A stretch of 64,000 nucleotides of DNA from Heliocidaris erythrogramma (GCA_025617745.1 CM046866.1:15135725-15199724), one strand, 5' to 3'; counted from the stretch's first letter, positions 36,757 to 49,859 are shown. Numbers and translations are program-made. Notes: generated by a model not told the origin, from the sequence alone.

Positions 36757-37950
36757 GCCCCATTCCACAGAACGGAGACCCTTGAAAGACCACTGAGAGA
36801 CCAAAAATTGGCAAGGTCTTTCAGCAGTCTCGAAGATCAGTGAAATTTGCAGTCTCTGTGGAATGGCTCTGAAAACCCCTGAAAGACCACTGAAAGACCA
36901 AAAACAACTTTTCCAACAAGATCCCCGTAGGACCTTGAAGACATCTGAAAGTTTACTGAAAGACCAATAAGACCATTGAGACATCACTGAAGGATCATCT
37001 CACATTGCCAGAGATCTTCGAAAGATCAATCAGGATCTCTGAAAGACTGACCGAGACCACTGAAAGAACTCTAAAAGACTGACCAAGACCCCGAGAGAAC
37101 TCTGAAAGACTGACCGAGACTGCTGCAATAATTTTGAATGAACGAGATAACAGCTGGGGTCTGTACAAGCTCATTATACTCTCGTAAAGATTACAAGTTA
37201 TTGTAAAACTCTGGGTGTCCGCGGAGCCATTCAAGCAAATTCTCTTCTTCTACTTCAGAAAGCGTTCCTGATGTTTTTTCCCTTTCTTTTTTTCTGGTTT
37301 CCTCTCCCCTCTGAAACATCAGAGTCCGACTCGGCCATGACTTCATCAGGGGCATCTTCGATCTGAATGTCCTTATCAGGAGGTGGGGGTTGCAGGCAGC
37401 CCTTTTTTCTTGTACGGCACTATGAGTTATGAAGACTGATTTAAAATTGTGTGAATAGAGTGAGTGCAAATATTGAAATGCAGTTGTTTTTATAATGATA
37501 CTTGTCTTGCTGAACTTCACTAGTCCTACAGCGATCTTTCATTGGTCTTTCAACAGTCTTTCAGAGATCTTTTATGCAACAAATGATCTTTCGACGATCT
37601 CCATGCGTGTCTTTCACTGGTTTCTATGGACTTTCGCTGGTTTTCAATGATCCTTCCATGATCTCTCAGCGGTCTTTCAGTGATCTCCGCAAAAAATTGA
37701 GAGACTGTCGAAAGATCATGGAAAGACTAATAAGACCTTTGAAAGTTCATTGAGAGACCGCTGAAAGACTGCTGAAAGACCATTTTCCTGAAAGACCACG
37801 GAGACCACGAAGACCACTGAAAGATTAGTCAGGAATCATGAAAGACCTCGGAGATCGTTGAAAGTTCATTGAAAGACAATTGAAAGATCAAGCAAGTTTC
37901 AAGGTCTTTCAGCGGTCTATCAGCGGTCTTGCTCTCTGTGGAATGGGGGT
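36757..37950. mobile_element. Foldback element made of GAAAGAC words
   Basis: The outer ends ccccattccacagaa and ctctgtggaatggggg are inverted. Both halves consist of degenerate repeats of ctgaaagaccactgaaaga type, in one orientation at 36775-37130 and 37690-37870 and mostly in the other at 37530-37690. A clear about 33-bp tandem (actctgaaagactgaccgag) occurs around 37036-37126. A non-repetitive core is at 37135-37520. The class is unknown. Confidence 0.6.
37191..37380 (-). pseudogene. Degenerate MADF/Myb-like protein fragment in the foldback core
   Basis: On the minus strand one frame reads DIQIEDAPDEVMAESDSD and then a Lys-rich stretch. A shifted frame continues SEVEEENLLEWLRGHPEFYN and stops. 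The latter resembles the first helix of MADF/SANT-like domains (EEExLxxWLxxxPxxYxx). The frame break and early stop suggest a dead copy. Such proteins accompany PIF/Harbinger elements, but that link is only inferred. Confidence 0.35.
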
Positions 37951-37962
37951 TTAAAGAGGTGT

Positions 37963-39885
37963 ACAATTTTTGCTCGCTGGCTACGTTTGCTCGCGAAATA
38001 GAAAATTTGGTAAATTGATTTTCCCTGGCGAAATTGCGCCCGTATGCCTTTGATATCGCTTGACGTCGGTCTTGCACGATAACGATGCTATAACATCATT
38101 ATGATTAAAATACAGTGTATGTACAAATTTAGGAGCACATAATCGAATGGTTTGAGTGGGCCGGTCGCATCGAATTTCCCCCAAACGTCGCATCTGTGAA
38201 TAACCATTTTAAATGTAAACCTATGAATAGAAATTTTAACGTATGCGGCAGAACAACGTACATGTAGTCATGTACCCCAAAATCTTTGCCCACGTCGAGT
38301 CATTCTTCTTCTTTCCAAATCATGATGTAATGATCTCCAGACGTTATTCTGGCGCAAAATTCGCATACTGAAAGCAATATACAAGCGTACTTTTTTGTTG
38401 TTACATGCACTCTAAAACTCGCTCTTATGGAAGAGGTCATTCCTTGCAAGCCAATAAGTAAAAGAAAGTTTTTATCAGCAGTTTTGTCGATTGCGATCCT
38501 TTTGCAAATAAACCGTATCCCACTTCTTGTCAGTTAAAAAAATTATGCATCGACATTCTACATTTAACTACTAAAGCCAGGGATTGTTCTGGTTTAAACG
38601 CGTTCGAAATTCACGCAAATAAAAAGATAAAATCATCTCTTTTTATTGTTCTGATCACCCCCCCCCCCCCGCCACACACACACACACACACACCCACATC
38701 TATGTTTTCTATTGTTCGAATTTCAACCGATGACTCCACTATTGAATTGCGTCACAAAATTCATTGACGGAATAAACCTCACCAATTGTTGACAACCGAT
38801 GACCTATTGAATTACTACCGATGACCCATTGTTCTCTTTGTTCGATGTCATCGGTTTGAATGCGTAAACATGTACACACTTTTTTTTGTTTTTCAAAATA
38901 TTTTATTAGAGATTTCATTCAAAATAGATCATTACATAAAATAAATGTAAATAATTTCAAACAAATACAAATCTTCATTCCGTTTTCATTCCATAGTATT
39001 AAGTTATTCACAAGACAAGCATGAAAGAATGTTGGAATGAAATCACTAAGTAAATAATATATTGACAAACACTAACGTACGCCCTATACCCCCTCCCTAT
39101 GTCCCACAATGTATAATATTCAATGTAAATGATCTTTCATCCAAAATATGTTAAAGTTCTTTTCAATTCTTCATGTTATATTCATATCATAAATAATAAG
39201 ATGTGCATCTAACAATTTACCCAGGGGAAATTGATCATTCATGAAAAGTAACATACTGCATATTTTTTGTTTTATATAAACCCTTCATCGGTATACCTTG
39301 TTACCCCTTTCACTACTTAACCCCCCCCCCCCCCCCCTCCCTTCGCAACATTCACATTCACACTCACTAACATCCAACAAACATACCAAGATTTACACAC
39401 GCACAACACTAGACACATCATACCTGCTCACATTATTCATTTTCAGTTCTTCCCATTTCTGTAAGTGTAAATGTAACTTCCCTGCCTTCGTTGCTAGATT
39501 TTTTTCTTCCTCTATACAATCAGCTATATATTTTCGTAGATGAAGGAACCTGGCCTTGAGCCCTAGAATGGAAAATTGCATATTTATTAAACATGACCAA
39601 AGAATTTACACATTTATTTGAATTACCATTTGAATTACACACACACACATACACACTCACATACACACCCACCTACCCACCCACACACAAACCCACCTAC
39701 CTACCCCCCCCCCCCCACACACACACACACACGCACACACACATTTATCTTTCACTATACGTACAGGCATGCGGACGCAATTTCGCCAGCGAGTGTCTTC
39801 TCTTGCTCGAAAATCAACAATTAAAAAAAAAAAAAAAAAATCGATTTTGCAAGCGATCGAAGCGAGCGAGCAAAAATTAAGCTAA
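37963..39885. repeat. Inverted pair with gcaatttcgccagcg-type arms around 1.8 kb
   Basis: Segment 37963-38050 (tttttgctcgctgg, tggcgaaattgcgcccgtatg) is matched inverted at 39768-39885 (catgcggacgcaatttcgcc, gaagcgagcgagcaaaaatt). Between them are C runs, CA arrays and a possible minus-strand poly(A) retro-copy from about 39590 to 38881. Confidence 0.5.
38881..39590 (-). mobile_element. Possible polyadenylated retro-insert
   Basis: On the minus strand the segment ends with aataaaatattttgaaaaac and an A run. A 62-residue frame at 39581-39393 (LKARFLHLRKYIADCIEEE) looks like a coiled coil, possibly of a LINE ORF1. Class and borders are not settled. Confidence 0.3.
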
Positions 39886-39889
39886 AGCC

Positions 39890-41780
39890 CACCGCACACT
39901 TCACCATCTGATCGCGATTCGATTTGGAAGACATTACAATATTAATCATTAAACTAGAAACTTAGAACATGTTCCTCTTGACTGAGGTTCTTCATAGACA
40001 GAAAATCCGTCTGTTTGGAGGAGTTTTATAATATTCTTTTACTTTTGAGGTTCTCCTCCAAGAGGGATTCTGCGAAGCCAGACGTAGTCTCAGCGGAGCA
40101 TATCCCCGAACGAAATAGACTGATTTTTCGGTCTAGGTTCTTCATAGCCACATGAGTAGTAAAATCATAATTACGGGGTATTTTGGGCCTTCCAGTTCGG
40201 AGAATATAGTGACGTCGGACCAGTTAGAAATCTGTTCCCGACTTAATTGAAACCGATTTGGCCCTTTTCTCCGATCACATTACCCTGTAACATTTAAGAT
40301 TCAGTTTATATGACCTTTAGGATTGGGGAACTTCGATCGGAAAGATTTTTCGTGTCTTACATCTCATATTTTCTTTGAAAATAAGATTGTATAATATGCG
40401 CTGGGCTTAATTTTATTTGCAAAATCCCTATATAAAATCAAGTGCGAAAGCGAATTTCCAATAACAGCAAATTAAGGCATCTTTTAGTTCAGTCATTTTA
40501 ATTTACTTCCCCAAAATATTAAAAAACGGCAAAATACAACATACAAAAACACGATACTTTTTTTTTCTAGGCAAAAAATGAAATAACAAGTACTTGTTTG
40601 AATTCTCTAAAGTTGAGAAATCATTACAAACGATATAGTGTAGGTATAAAAAACAAATATTTATCACCATGTTCCTAATTAAACAAGTTTAAAGACGGCG
40701 TTTTCAAAACCAATAAACATGAGATGAAAATAGAATAGTGTTATACTTCTTGCTTCTTATGTATGTAGACCAGTAGGGTTCTCTTTTCTTCTCCATTACA
40801 TGTATAATAGTTACACAGACGGCACCTCATGGGAAATAGTGCTCACTTTTTATGTAAAATTTAATGCTGGAAACGATGGCATCGACTGATTTTTGATAAA
40901 AAGTGCCATAAGTGCCCAAATTTTATGTTTTAGTGACCCGCAATTGTTGTTATGCATTTTAGAGCCAACCTTAAGAAAGAAACATTCGTTAGGTGTTGAA
41001 ACCCACTATAAACAGTAAAATGAAATATGGTAATGGTCAAGACCCGCCAAAGACCTCATGGGCCCGGCATTTGTTCCAAAAGGGCCCAAAGGACCAGCTA
41101 CTCACGAGAGTCGAAAAGAATGCTTTAGATGCTTTTCTCGAGGCAATAGAAGCTCAGTAAATGGCTATATTGATATAAAAATACAATGATACATTGTGGG
41201 CATGATAATATAGGTTGGGCAAATAATTAATGTGTCAGGTGCCCAAATTATGATTTTAGAGGGCCAAATGTAACGTAAGTGATTATCGAGCATTAAACTA
41301 TAGTGGCATGACATATTTTCTTTCTAAAGATATTTGAAATTGTGTTCTACAAATAGTATTTATCAAATCAATCAAGATTACATCATTTTCGGGGCACCTG
41401 AAAGGAGTCTATATATGTAAAATGTTTTGATGTATACAAATGGAACCAAATAAATTTCAAAGAAAAAATAAATGAAATTCAAATGAAAGTGATTGTGATA
41501 CCATACTATGCTCATGTAGGGCGGCTGTAGGCTGTACCTTTAATTGAAAATCTCTCTATTGTTATCGTTATCGATGAGGTCAGACCAGCCCTTTATGCTC
41601 ATTATATGCACTTATACCTATACTCCTGCATTTACCCGTATGATAGAAAGCAACCCTTCTTTCAGAGGCATGAAAATGGGTATATTTGTTATTATCGGTT
41701 AGGTGGAACTACAGATCTTTACACGAAATTCAACTCGGGAATTTTGAAATGAAAGAAGACGATAAAAGGTGTTTGGATGA
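39890..41780. other. 3' flank of the SLC7 gene
   Basis: The DNA is AT-rich without recognised coding sequence. A diverged repeat (gaggttcttcatagacaga and ctaggttcttcatagccac) lies at about 39982-40150. I find no convincing poly(A) signal close to the SLC7 stop on the minus strand. Confidence 0.4.
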
Positions 41781-41792
41781 TGGAGACTAACA

Positions 41793-43301
41793 CTAGATAT
41801 CCTTAGATTCTTCAGGTGTAACAAGCATGAGTTTCTGTAAGAAGATTGTTGTCTTTCTCTTTACGTCCTTCATCAATCTGATCCGAGGGTTTAGTCGAAT
41901 CAGTAAGAAGTATACAGGAATCCCGCTTACTATGATGGCAGTGGCAATGAGAGAATCTAGAGGTGCTCCTATGAATCCAAATAGAGTGAGAAACATACAA
42001 ACCAAGACGAAGATTATGGGGATAAGGATGTTGACCTTGAAAGGTCTTTCGCGGGTGGGTTCTCTATATCTCAGAACTAACAACCCTGCAACGGCCGTCC
42101 CAAAGGACAGCCAATTGACGAAGCCAAAGAAGTTGATGAGGGTAAAGAGATTGTCCACGAAACAGAAGCAAATCGCGACGGTGGACGTCATAATGATACA
42201 CGGGAGAGGGGTTTTCTGTTGAATTCCAATGGTTGCAAGGAAGTATGGCAAATGTCCTACTCTTGCTCCTGCAAGGAACTCTCTAGAGGAGTAGAGGATG
42301 GATCCGTTGAGACAGCCGAACGCGGACAAGACAATAGTGATAGGGATTATAACTGCGAACTTTCCTAGGACCTGCTGTGCGTAGCTGAAGGCTACGGCGT
42401 TGGAACTCAGTAGTTCTGATGGGGACAGGGCGGTGAAGTATGCAACATTGGTCAACGTGTACACAAAAGCCACTACCGATATAGAGGTGACGATGGCAAT
42501 TGGGAGGTTTCTTGATGGATTCTTGAGTTCTTCAATTATGACGTTGAGGGCATTCCAACCGGCGTATGAGAAGAAGCAGGAGTAAAAAGCCGTTCCCAGG
42601 CCTGTGATATCAGTGGATGCAAAGGAATCCTTGAAGTTTTCAGTGTACCCCATTCCAAGTCTGACTACTCCACTGATCATCAAGATAACAAGAGGTATCA
42701 GTTTACATATGGACAGCACATTCTGTAAAATACTAGTTACTCTCACGCTCCAGCAGTTTACAAACATTGAGAACGAGATGCTTAACACGGCAAAAATTTT
42801 GATCGCTATTTTCGGGGGTGGACATCCAGGGTCAGGGTAAAACGGTTCAAGGCAGTAGATGGCAAACAACAAGGCAACGACGGCATTGGAAGATGGTGAG
42901 ACGATGACTGTGCCTGCCCAGAAGCTGATGAAACCTACAAAATCTCCAAAGATGAGTCGAATGTAAGTGTATGTCCCTCCTGCTTTGCGGATCGTGGTGC
43001 CTAACTCGGCGTAGCTCAACGCACCGAGAAGTGTAATCAATCCAGCACCAACCCATATCATTAGGGTAGCTCCCACACTCCCTACACCAGCCACGACGCC
43101 CTTCGGTGATACAAAAATCCCGGTTCCGATCATGATGCCGACATTGACCATGACGCCATCGAAGACACTGAGACTACTTTGAAGTTTGACCGTGCTGCCA
43201 TCGTCATCCTTGGCAACATCCTCATCATCGTGTCTCTCTTGAAGAGCAGCTGTGCCATTGGTCTCCAATGCAGTCGTAGATTCAATGGGGTCAGCATCCA
43301 T
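41793..43301 (-). CDS. SLC7-family amino-acid transporter, light-chain type, intronless
   Basis: 502 residues in one uninterrupted frame, the normal length for LAT-type SLC7 proteins (12 membrane helices, both termini inside). A soluble acidic N-terminus of about 42 residues precedes TM1, where GTGIFVSPKG (about 59-68) is the broken-helix substrate motif. Cys160 in PDPGCPPP lies in the loop after TM3, where light chains form the disulfide to an SLC3 heavy chain. SYAGWNALN (245-253) and EELKNPSRNLP (257-267) are the TM6/TM7 signatures. An in-frame stop 17 codons upstream and a G after ATG support the start. Exact substrate (neutral, or cationic by exchange) cannot be told. Members in vertebrates are multi-exon. 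Confidence 0.93.
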   Translation of the reverse strand: MDADPIESTTALETNGTAALQERHDDEDVAKDDDGSTVKLQSSLSVFDGVMVNVGIMIGTGIFVSPKGVVAGVGSVGATLMIWVGAGLITLLGALSYAELGTTIRKAGGTYTYIRLIFGDFVGFISFWAGTVIVSPSSNAVVALLFAIYCLEPFYPDPGCPPPKIAIKIFAVLSISFSMFVNCWSVRVTSILQNVLSICKLIPLVILMISGVVRLGMGYTENFKDSFASTDITGLGTAFYSCFFSYAGWNALNVIIEELKNPSRNLPIAIVTSISVVAFVYTLTNVAYFTALSPSELLSSNAVAFSYAQQVLGKFAVIIPITIVLSAFGCLNGSILYSSREFLAGARVGHLPYFLATIGIQQKTPLPCIIMTSTVAICFCFVDNLFTLINFFGFVNWLSFGTAVAGLLVLRYREPTRERPFKVNILIPIIFVLVCMFLTLFGFIGAPLDSLIATAIIVSGIPVYFLLIRLNPRIRLMKDVKRKTTIFLQKLMLVTPEESKDI

Positions 43302-43309
43302 TATGAGAT

Positions 43310-46300
43310 GTGATACGTGTTTAAGATGATATAGAAGATTATGATAGGCCTACCTATGAAGTATACAGCAGTACCAACAGTGTCAAACTGGGGAGATCTC
43401 CCTGGTCACTGCAACCAAGGGGGTACTATAGCTAGGCAAGCTGACCTAGTACATGCAAGGAGTTATCACTCCTACCAAATCCTTGCTGAGTGTAACAAAG
43501 AAATAATTCACTCAGAATCCATCACACTGGCAATACGCGTGTATTAAACGATGCGAACAACGAACATAATTATCGCCAGCAAAGGAGTAGAAACTAGAAT
43601 GTTTTCACATCTAATTCTTTGCACCATAGACAAAACATATATATAAAGTCGTTTATCTAAAGAAGTGAGTTTAACTTTAAGGTCATTTCGACCCGCCTAC
43701 CGGTCTCAACAGCGGTCGATACGGTACTAGCATTGTCCGTATGGTACAAAGTCCATCATTGTGATGCTGGCTAGTATAATGACGCTCGCAAATGACGCAA
43801 ACTCTCTCTCTTCCACCTCCCTGCTCTTGCTAAATAATGAATATTGTGTTCACTGGCTTGAAACACAGTCCGAACACCTGCTCCTTTCCAAGTCAAGAAT
43901 AATAGCTTATTTCACACCGCGATGTTATTATGGTACATGTAACTGCTCTGTCAAACCAGCGAAATGCAATGTTCCTTGGTCAAACCAAGGAGTTATCACA
44001 GAACTGGTCAAATAGTACCTTGACCTTTACGTTTTCCTCCAGTGTAGACTTCGAGGACAGTCACAAAAATAACTAGAACTGCAATCGTATCAGAACGATG
44101 TGCATGCATTGACGTCTGTATTTTGTATTTCCTTGAACAGTAAAATAAAGAGCATCTCTCAAACTACCTATAGCAATTTGTTTGAAGTCTGTAGCATCTA
44201 GAATAGTGGAGATAGACAATTAAGTAGAACTGAGCTGGCATGAGTCATGGACTCATGGGTTGAAGGTCATTCTATATTTGGGTCTACGTGTTAGTCTGTA
44301 TTTGCAGACTCTGTTAAGTACCTGTCACTACAATTATGCAGGTTATAAAATAGCGTTCAAAACGAAGCGCTTGATAGATTTCGAAAATCCGGCTTCGAGA
44401 GTCTCTTCATTTTGCCTCGAAGCATGTACCTGCCAGATTTCAAGAAAAATAAAAATCGTTCAGGGGGCCAAAGTTGGGAAACCTATTTGCCCCATAGACA
44501 ATACGTATAATGCATGTGCAGGATCCGTATAAAGACCTGATTTCAATCGCGATTTACTCAAAATATTCTGTGAGACCATATATCTTTTTTTGCATCCCTG
44601 ACGAGGGAATTTCATTGCGGTCATTGTGAGCCAACTGCGACTAGCGCGCCATTTAAAATAAGCATATTATGCAATATTATGTAATGCATAGTAAATTAAG
44701 GTTTTTGCGATCTTCGCGATGACGTCATCGATTTCAACCAAATTTGGTTAACAGTTGTCAAATACACAAATACACATACCCACCAAATTTCAAAGACGTA
44801 CGTTGAACGTTCACAAAATTAGAGCAAGTTGTGTGATATTGTGATTTTCAACTGCAGTTTTCCCAACGTCGGTCAGTGATGAGGTAACTACATGTATTTT
44901 TTTATTTGGCTGAAAAGGATATATCTTGAAGTATCTGAATCCAAAAAAGGGTACGGGTTTACCCAGGCATGACGGAGATACGGCCACATGTTGTTGTTGT
45001 AGTTGAATATGATGGCGCACTTCAATCTCTCCAGATTATACGCGCCAGCCACTTTCGTCAGTGGGACTTCGGCTAAGGAAGGTCCACGTATAACGTCGAT
45101 CCATTTGGTGATTATTAGTTGCATGAAATCATTAGTGAAAAACAAATTATATGTATATATTCCATCACCTAAATTAGTACACGAAAGCCGAAGGGAAATA
45201 GCAAAATACAACAATCCAGTTTAAGAATTGTGAGATAAATGCAATGCGCGCGGTACTAACTGTTCATGAAGAGAGCCGTTTTGAAAACTTTAGAGGGCGC
45301 TGTTTATATAATGCGTTATCAGAAATGCATGAAATTTGGCAGAAATGTGTGCAACGACAAGACCAAGACATGGTAAAAGTTTGAGACAAAAATCAATTGA
45401 TATGACAAAGTTACAGGAATTTTTAATATTCGGGAGTGAAAATTTCAAGAAATTTAGCGTTTTTCAATATAGCCGATTTCGGACTTAGATTTACAGTGTG
45501 AAGATGGAATTTTTCGTATTAATTTTTTTATTAGAATGTAAAGAGCAACTCTTGGACTATCTACAGGAATTTGTTAGAAGTCTGTAGGATGTAGGATAGC
45601 TAAGATAGGCAAGGAGAACAAAAGGCATGAAAATGGCCCCAAAACGGACAAAATGGCGCCTGGACGGTCATGCATGAGTGAGTTCGGAAAACGAAGACCT
45701 CATCAGTGCACAACTAGACATGCCAAGGAACATGCATACGAAATTTGAAACGAAATGGACAAGGGGAAAGGACCTAGACAGAGCTCACAAACACCCCGTG
45801 CAAAACGAATGGGGTTTGAGGTCTAAGAAGAAGAATAAGAATGTAGAACACGAACAAGAACAGAGCATTGACGTCATGACGTCAATGCAACAATGTTCTA
45901 AATTACTGTTTTAACGTGTGGTATCCCTTTGCCATTCCAATCAAGAGGTCGCTGGTCTCATGGTGTGCGAATTCCTTTACGGATTATTACTGTAAGTATC
46001 TTTTTTGTTAAACCCAGGAAGGAAAACTGTCCAACTGTCATTGGATTGAGTTACGCGATAGTATTAAACAAAATGAAGCAACCATTTGAACCGTTCGTAA
46101 ACATTGTTCAGCGCAGCAATCTTTTCTTATACCGATTGGAACTGGCTGTTCATTGCTACAGACAATTCTTTTGTCCAATCAGTTAACCAATTCTTTACAC
46201 GAGCACGATTACGAGGTCGGTGTATTGATTATACCATGAAACATGGGATACTTGTTGAAACTTCGGAAGACCTTTGCGCATTACGTAACAATAGACAATT

Positions 46301-46360
46301 TACCCTAGACGTTAGTTTGTTCTGTGTACCCCCCCCCCCCCCCCCTCAGAAAGTTGTAAC
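43310..46360. other. 5' flank of the SLC7 gene; no second gene seen
   Basis: No coding exon is recognised. The segment around 44150-44220 (aaagagcatctctcaaacta, gaagtctgtagcatctagaa) is a diverged copy of 45538-45610 (aaagagcaactcttggacta, gaagtctgtaggatgtagga), a dispersed repeat. A cAMP-response-type palindrome tgacgtcatgacgtca at 45880-45895 is notable but stands in repeat-like DNA. Confidence 0.4.
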
Positions 46361-46367
46361 GTTCTTA

Positions 46368-46609
46368 AGTCAGTGGCGTATGAGTGTCCAAGAAGTTAGG
46401 AGGGGGACGAACGGCACTACTAGTTGAATTAAAGACCAGATAGCAAGGCCATGGAGTGAGTGGAGGGGGGTGAGTTCATTATCATCTTTTTTTCTACGGT
46501 CAACTAGCTCCCCCACTGCCATTCTTTCTCAATCTTTTATTTCCCCCCTTTTTTCGCCATTCGATATGGAGAGTGCACGCCCCTTGCCCCCATAGCCACG
46601 CCACTGGAT
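46368..46609. mobile_element. MITE-like repeat with agtggcgta ends
   Basis: It starts agtggcgtatgagtg and ends atagccacgccactgg, imperfect inverted ends. A related copy lies at 52281-52540 (agtggcgtagcgtgagt ... tgtagctacgccatt). Confidence 0.45.
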
Positions 46610-46999
46610 TCAGGTATGGAGGGGTTAATTTACTGTTTCATCGCCGAGTAAAAGAGACGTGATATGATTACACCCAACCCTATTGAGAGAAAGAGTTGAA
46701 TACAAAATGCCTCCCAGATAGTGCCCCCCCCCCCCCCCCCACGAATTCACTATAGTCTACGCAATAATTTGTTCCTACTTCCAATGACTTTTGTTTTGGT
46801 AATTGTAGCCTCTCATCGAGGCGATGTGGTGTTCTGTTGATCCCCTTTTCGATCCTCTAAACCCGCGGGAATCATCCTCTGATTATTGCACGGGAAGTCT
46901 TTCTCCGCACATAGCAAGCTGCACGCTTGTGTCGACTTCCCGCGCAAACAGAGCACTATTCCGAGCGTTTCGAGGATCGACCAGGAGATCGAGAGAGCA

Positions 47000-49640
47000 G
47001 CACAGTCTTGATTGAAGGCTAGGGTAATTGAAGAATTGAAGACGAAAGTTTTGGCTGAATTATATACTGCAGAACTGAATCGTTTCACATCGATTTCAGA
47101 ATTATGGAATGTGATCCGCTGTTTGAAAGGTAATATCCAAATAGAACCCAATCTAAGATTTCAGTAGTAAACAGAATCAAAAGGAATTGTAGATGACCAA
47201 GAAAAAGCTAATGAGCTCGGAGGGCATTTTTTAAACACAAGTAGTAAAACAAGAAATATAAAAAAAGACTTGCTAGATGCCTATGAATCCATTGATAATA
47301 AGGGAAAATATGGTTTAGTCATCAATGAACCTTTACTATGATGGAACTTGAAAAAGCTCGAAAGCTTAAAGAGACATCAGCCCCTGGAGAAGATGGTTTG
47401 ATATATACCGTATTTCAAAATCTCACAACAAGGGCTAGAAAAGTATTACTATTTCTTTATACTAAAATATGGACTATCGGGATAATTCCGGAACAATGCA
47501 AACATGCATTGTTGATACCCATCTTAAAACCAGAAAAGGACTCTTCTCAACTAACATCCTACCGACCTATCTCTTTCACCTTCCTTTTTCAAGATATTTG
47601 AAAGTATGGTAAAGGAGAGATTAGAATGGTACATAGAGAAAATGAATGTTTGAGTAATATACAACATGGTTTTAGAAATAGAGAAGCCCAGTAGATAACA
47701 TAGTACATGTAGAAAATGAAATACAGAAATACTTATTTGTGGGTATGAAAACCATTGTCGTATGACTTGGCCAAAGCCTATGATACTCTTTGACAAAAGG
47801 AATAATTGCCAAGTACGTAGAATAGGCTCCAAGCATGCCAAGGAAACATACTAACATTTTTGAAGAATATTTGTTACCTACTTCCAATTAAGATGCCAAA
47901 TCGATAACCATGCATCCACAAAACGGTTTACCGCAGGTTAGTATTTTAAGCTCCCTCCTTTTCAATATAATGATAAGTGACATACCTTTAAGATCAGATA
48001 TACATAGCTTGATTTATGCAGATGATATTGTTATTTGGAAATCAGCCATGACGTAAAACAAAACTAAACATTTTGAATTCATGGCAAAACCAATTGATCT
48101 CACTATGTCACAGAAAAAACACCTCTCTTTGTTTTCGAACAAAACAAATGAGATAACAACGAATTGTATATACGAGGTCAAAGTTGACACCACACAAAGA
48201 GCAAAATACTCGCGTCATATTTGACAAACGAATGACTTAGAGCCGCATTTATTAGATATTACTAAACGATGTACGGTAGAATTAATGTTATCAAAAGTCT
48301 AGCATACACCAAGTGTCTGGAGACGCTAGAGAACTTTTAATGATCTACAAAGCATTAATACTATCAATTATCGATTATGGTTGTGAAGCTTATGACTCGG
48401 CTACAACAAGTGTAAAAAAATATGTTGAATTCCGTTCAGTATCAATCTTTATTTATATGTGCAGGTGCTCGGAAAGGAACCTCCCTTAAAACTTTGCAAG
48501 TCGAACTGGGAGAAATCCATCTTGATTTACGGCGAGAAATGTTAGATTAAATTCAGAAAACGAATCGAGAGCAGCGAAATCACCCAATGAATGAAGAGTG
48601 AAAGAGTTGGTATTCAAGATTTCACAATCCAGATAGCCTTTGAACGTAGACCAAGAATTTGACACTGAAATTTAATTACATAATAGAAGATCCCATGATG
48701 TATTATTCAAATACACCCTTTTGGCAAATGCCCTCTCCTTTAGTGTCACTTCAGATAACTTGAAGAGGTTATAACGAAAACAGATATTTGTTTCGCACAA
48801 AAACAAACAGCCCTAGTGATAAATTTGAAATAATTATTTGCACATAATTATACACATATGGATCAAGATCACCGGACAAAGACCATGCTGCCGCTGCTTT
48901 GTATGTTCCATATTACGATGTTTCTCAATATAAGAGACTGACAAACTCCACATCTTCTTATAGAGCAGAGATGGCCGCAATTGTACTTGCCCTAATATGG
49001 TTATTACAACTCCACCGGGGTAGTTATCCTTTCCGACTCCTTGAGTTCACTCCAGGCCATAAAATCTCGTAAAGATGAATCTTTCGTTCTTGAAATTCTA
49101 ACCTTGTGCAGTCAGTTAAAACACAAAGGCACTCATGTTAATTTCGAATGGATTCCCAGTCACTGTGGCCTACACCACAATGAGATAGCAGATAAGTATG
49201 CTAAAGCAGGATTAAATTAAAAAAAAATAGAAATCAACAACGCACTTACTAGAGCAGAATCGAACTATGTTATAAAGAAATACTAGAAAGAGAAATGGCA
49301 ACAAAGATGGGAAGATACGTCATCACCCCTAAAGGAAATACAACCCCAAGTATCACAAATATTTGTGTGCTACCTGAATAACAGAAATAATGAAACTATA
49401 CTTCATCGCCTAAGAATGGGAAACGTAGGCCTGAACGAAAATTTATTCGAGCTGAATCAACATGAGACTGGACACTGCACATTTTGTGTGCAGGAAAAAG
49501 AAACGGTAAATCATTACTTATGCAAGTGCCCCCTCTATCTTATAGAGAGAGCCATGTTAATTACAGAAACTGGCATATAGAAAACGAAAATGCAATCCCA
49601 TCACTTCTCCTATGTACAGCCCAAGTACCATTCACACTGA
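47000..49640 (+). pseudogene. Dead LINE with reverse transcriptase and RNase H
   Basis: The line carries many stops and frame changes. Recognisable parts are the start of the RT (KETSAPGEDGL near 47365, then LIPILKP and SYRPIS near 47556), GLPQVSILSSLLFN near 47933, the catalytic YADD at 48015-48026, RNase H words (RAEMAAIVLAL near 48963, LSDSLSSLQAI near 49029, WIPSHCGLHHNEIADK near 49152) and a C-terminal Cys-His segment (CTFCVQEKETVNHYLCKC near 49477). RT, RNase H and this tail point to the I/Nimb-type LINEs. The endonuclease part is missing, so it is 5' truncated. Confidence 0.8.
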
Positions 49641-49684
49641 AAGGCAATTAGTTTGTTGATGAAACATATATGAATAATTGATTC

Positions 49685-49850
49685 AGGGGCACACATCCGG
49701 CCCGTGCGCCCCCCTCCACCTCCCCCACTTTGGAAGAAAAGTATGCATTGTGCCCCCCTCCCCTTTTAGAACGAAAACCTTTTTTTTTTTTTCTTTTTTT
49801 TTTTTTTTGCTTGTCAGAGAATTATGGAGGAAAGCTCGGCCATATCGGGT
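49685..49850. repeat. Relative of the cagtggcggatcc repeat, partial
   Basis: The words ggggcacacatccggcccgt, ttggaagaaaagtatg and tgcttgtcagagaattatgg are shared with 3720-3780 and 2843-2865. The usual palindromic ends are not visible. Confidence 0.4.
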
Positions 49851-49859
49851 GCCGAGCGA

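Noticed and set aside
41827..42222. 131-residue plus-strand frame
   Set aside because: It is the antisense of the SLC7 coding sequence.
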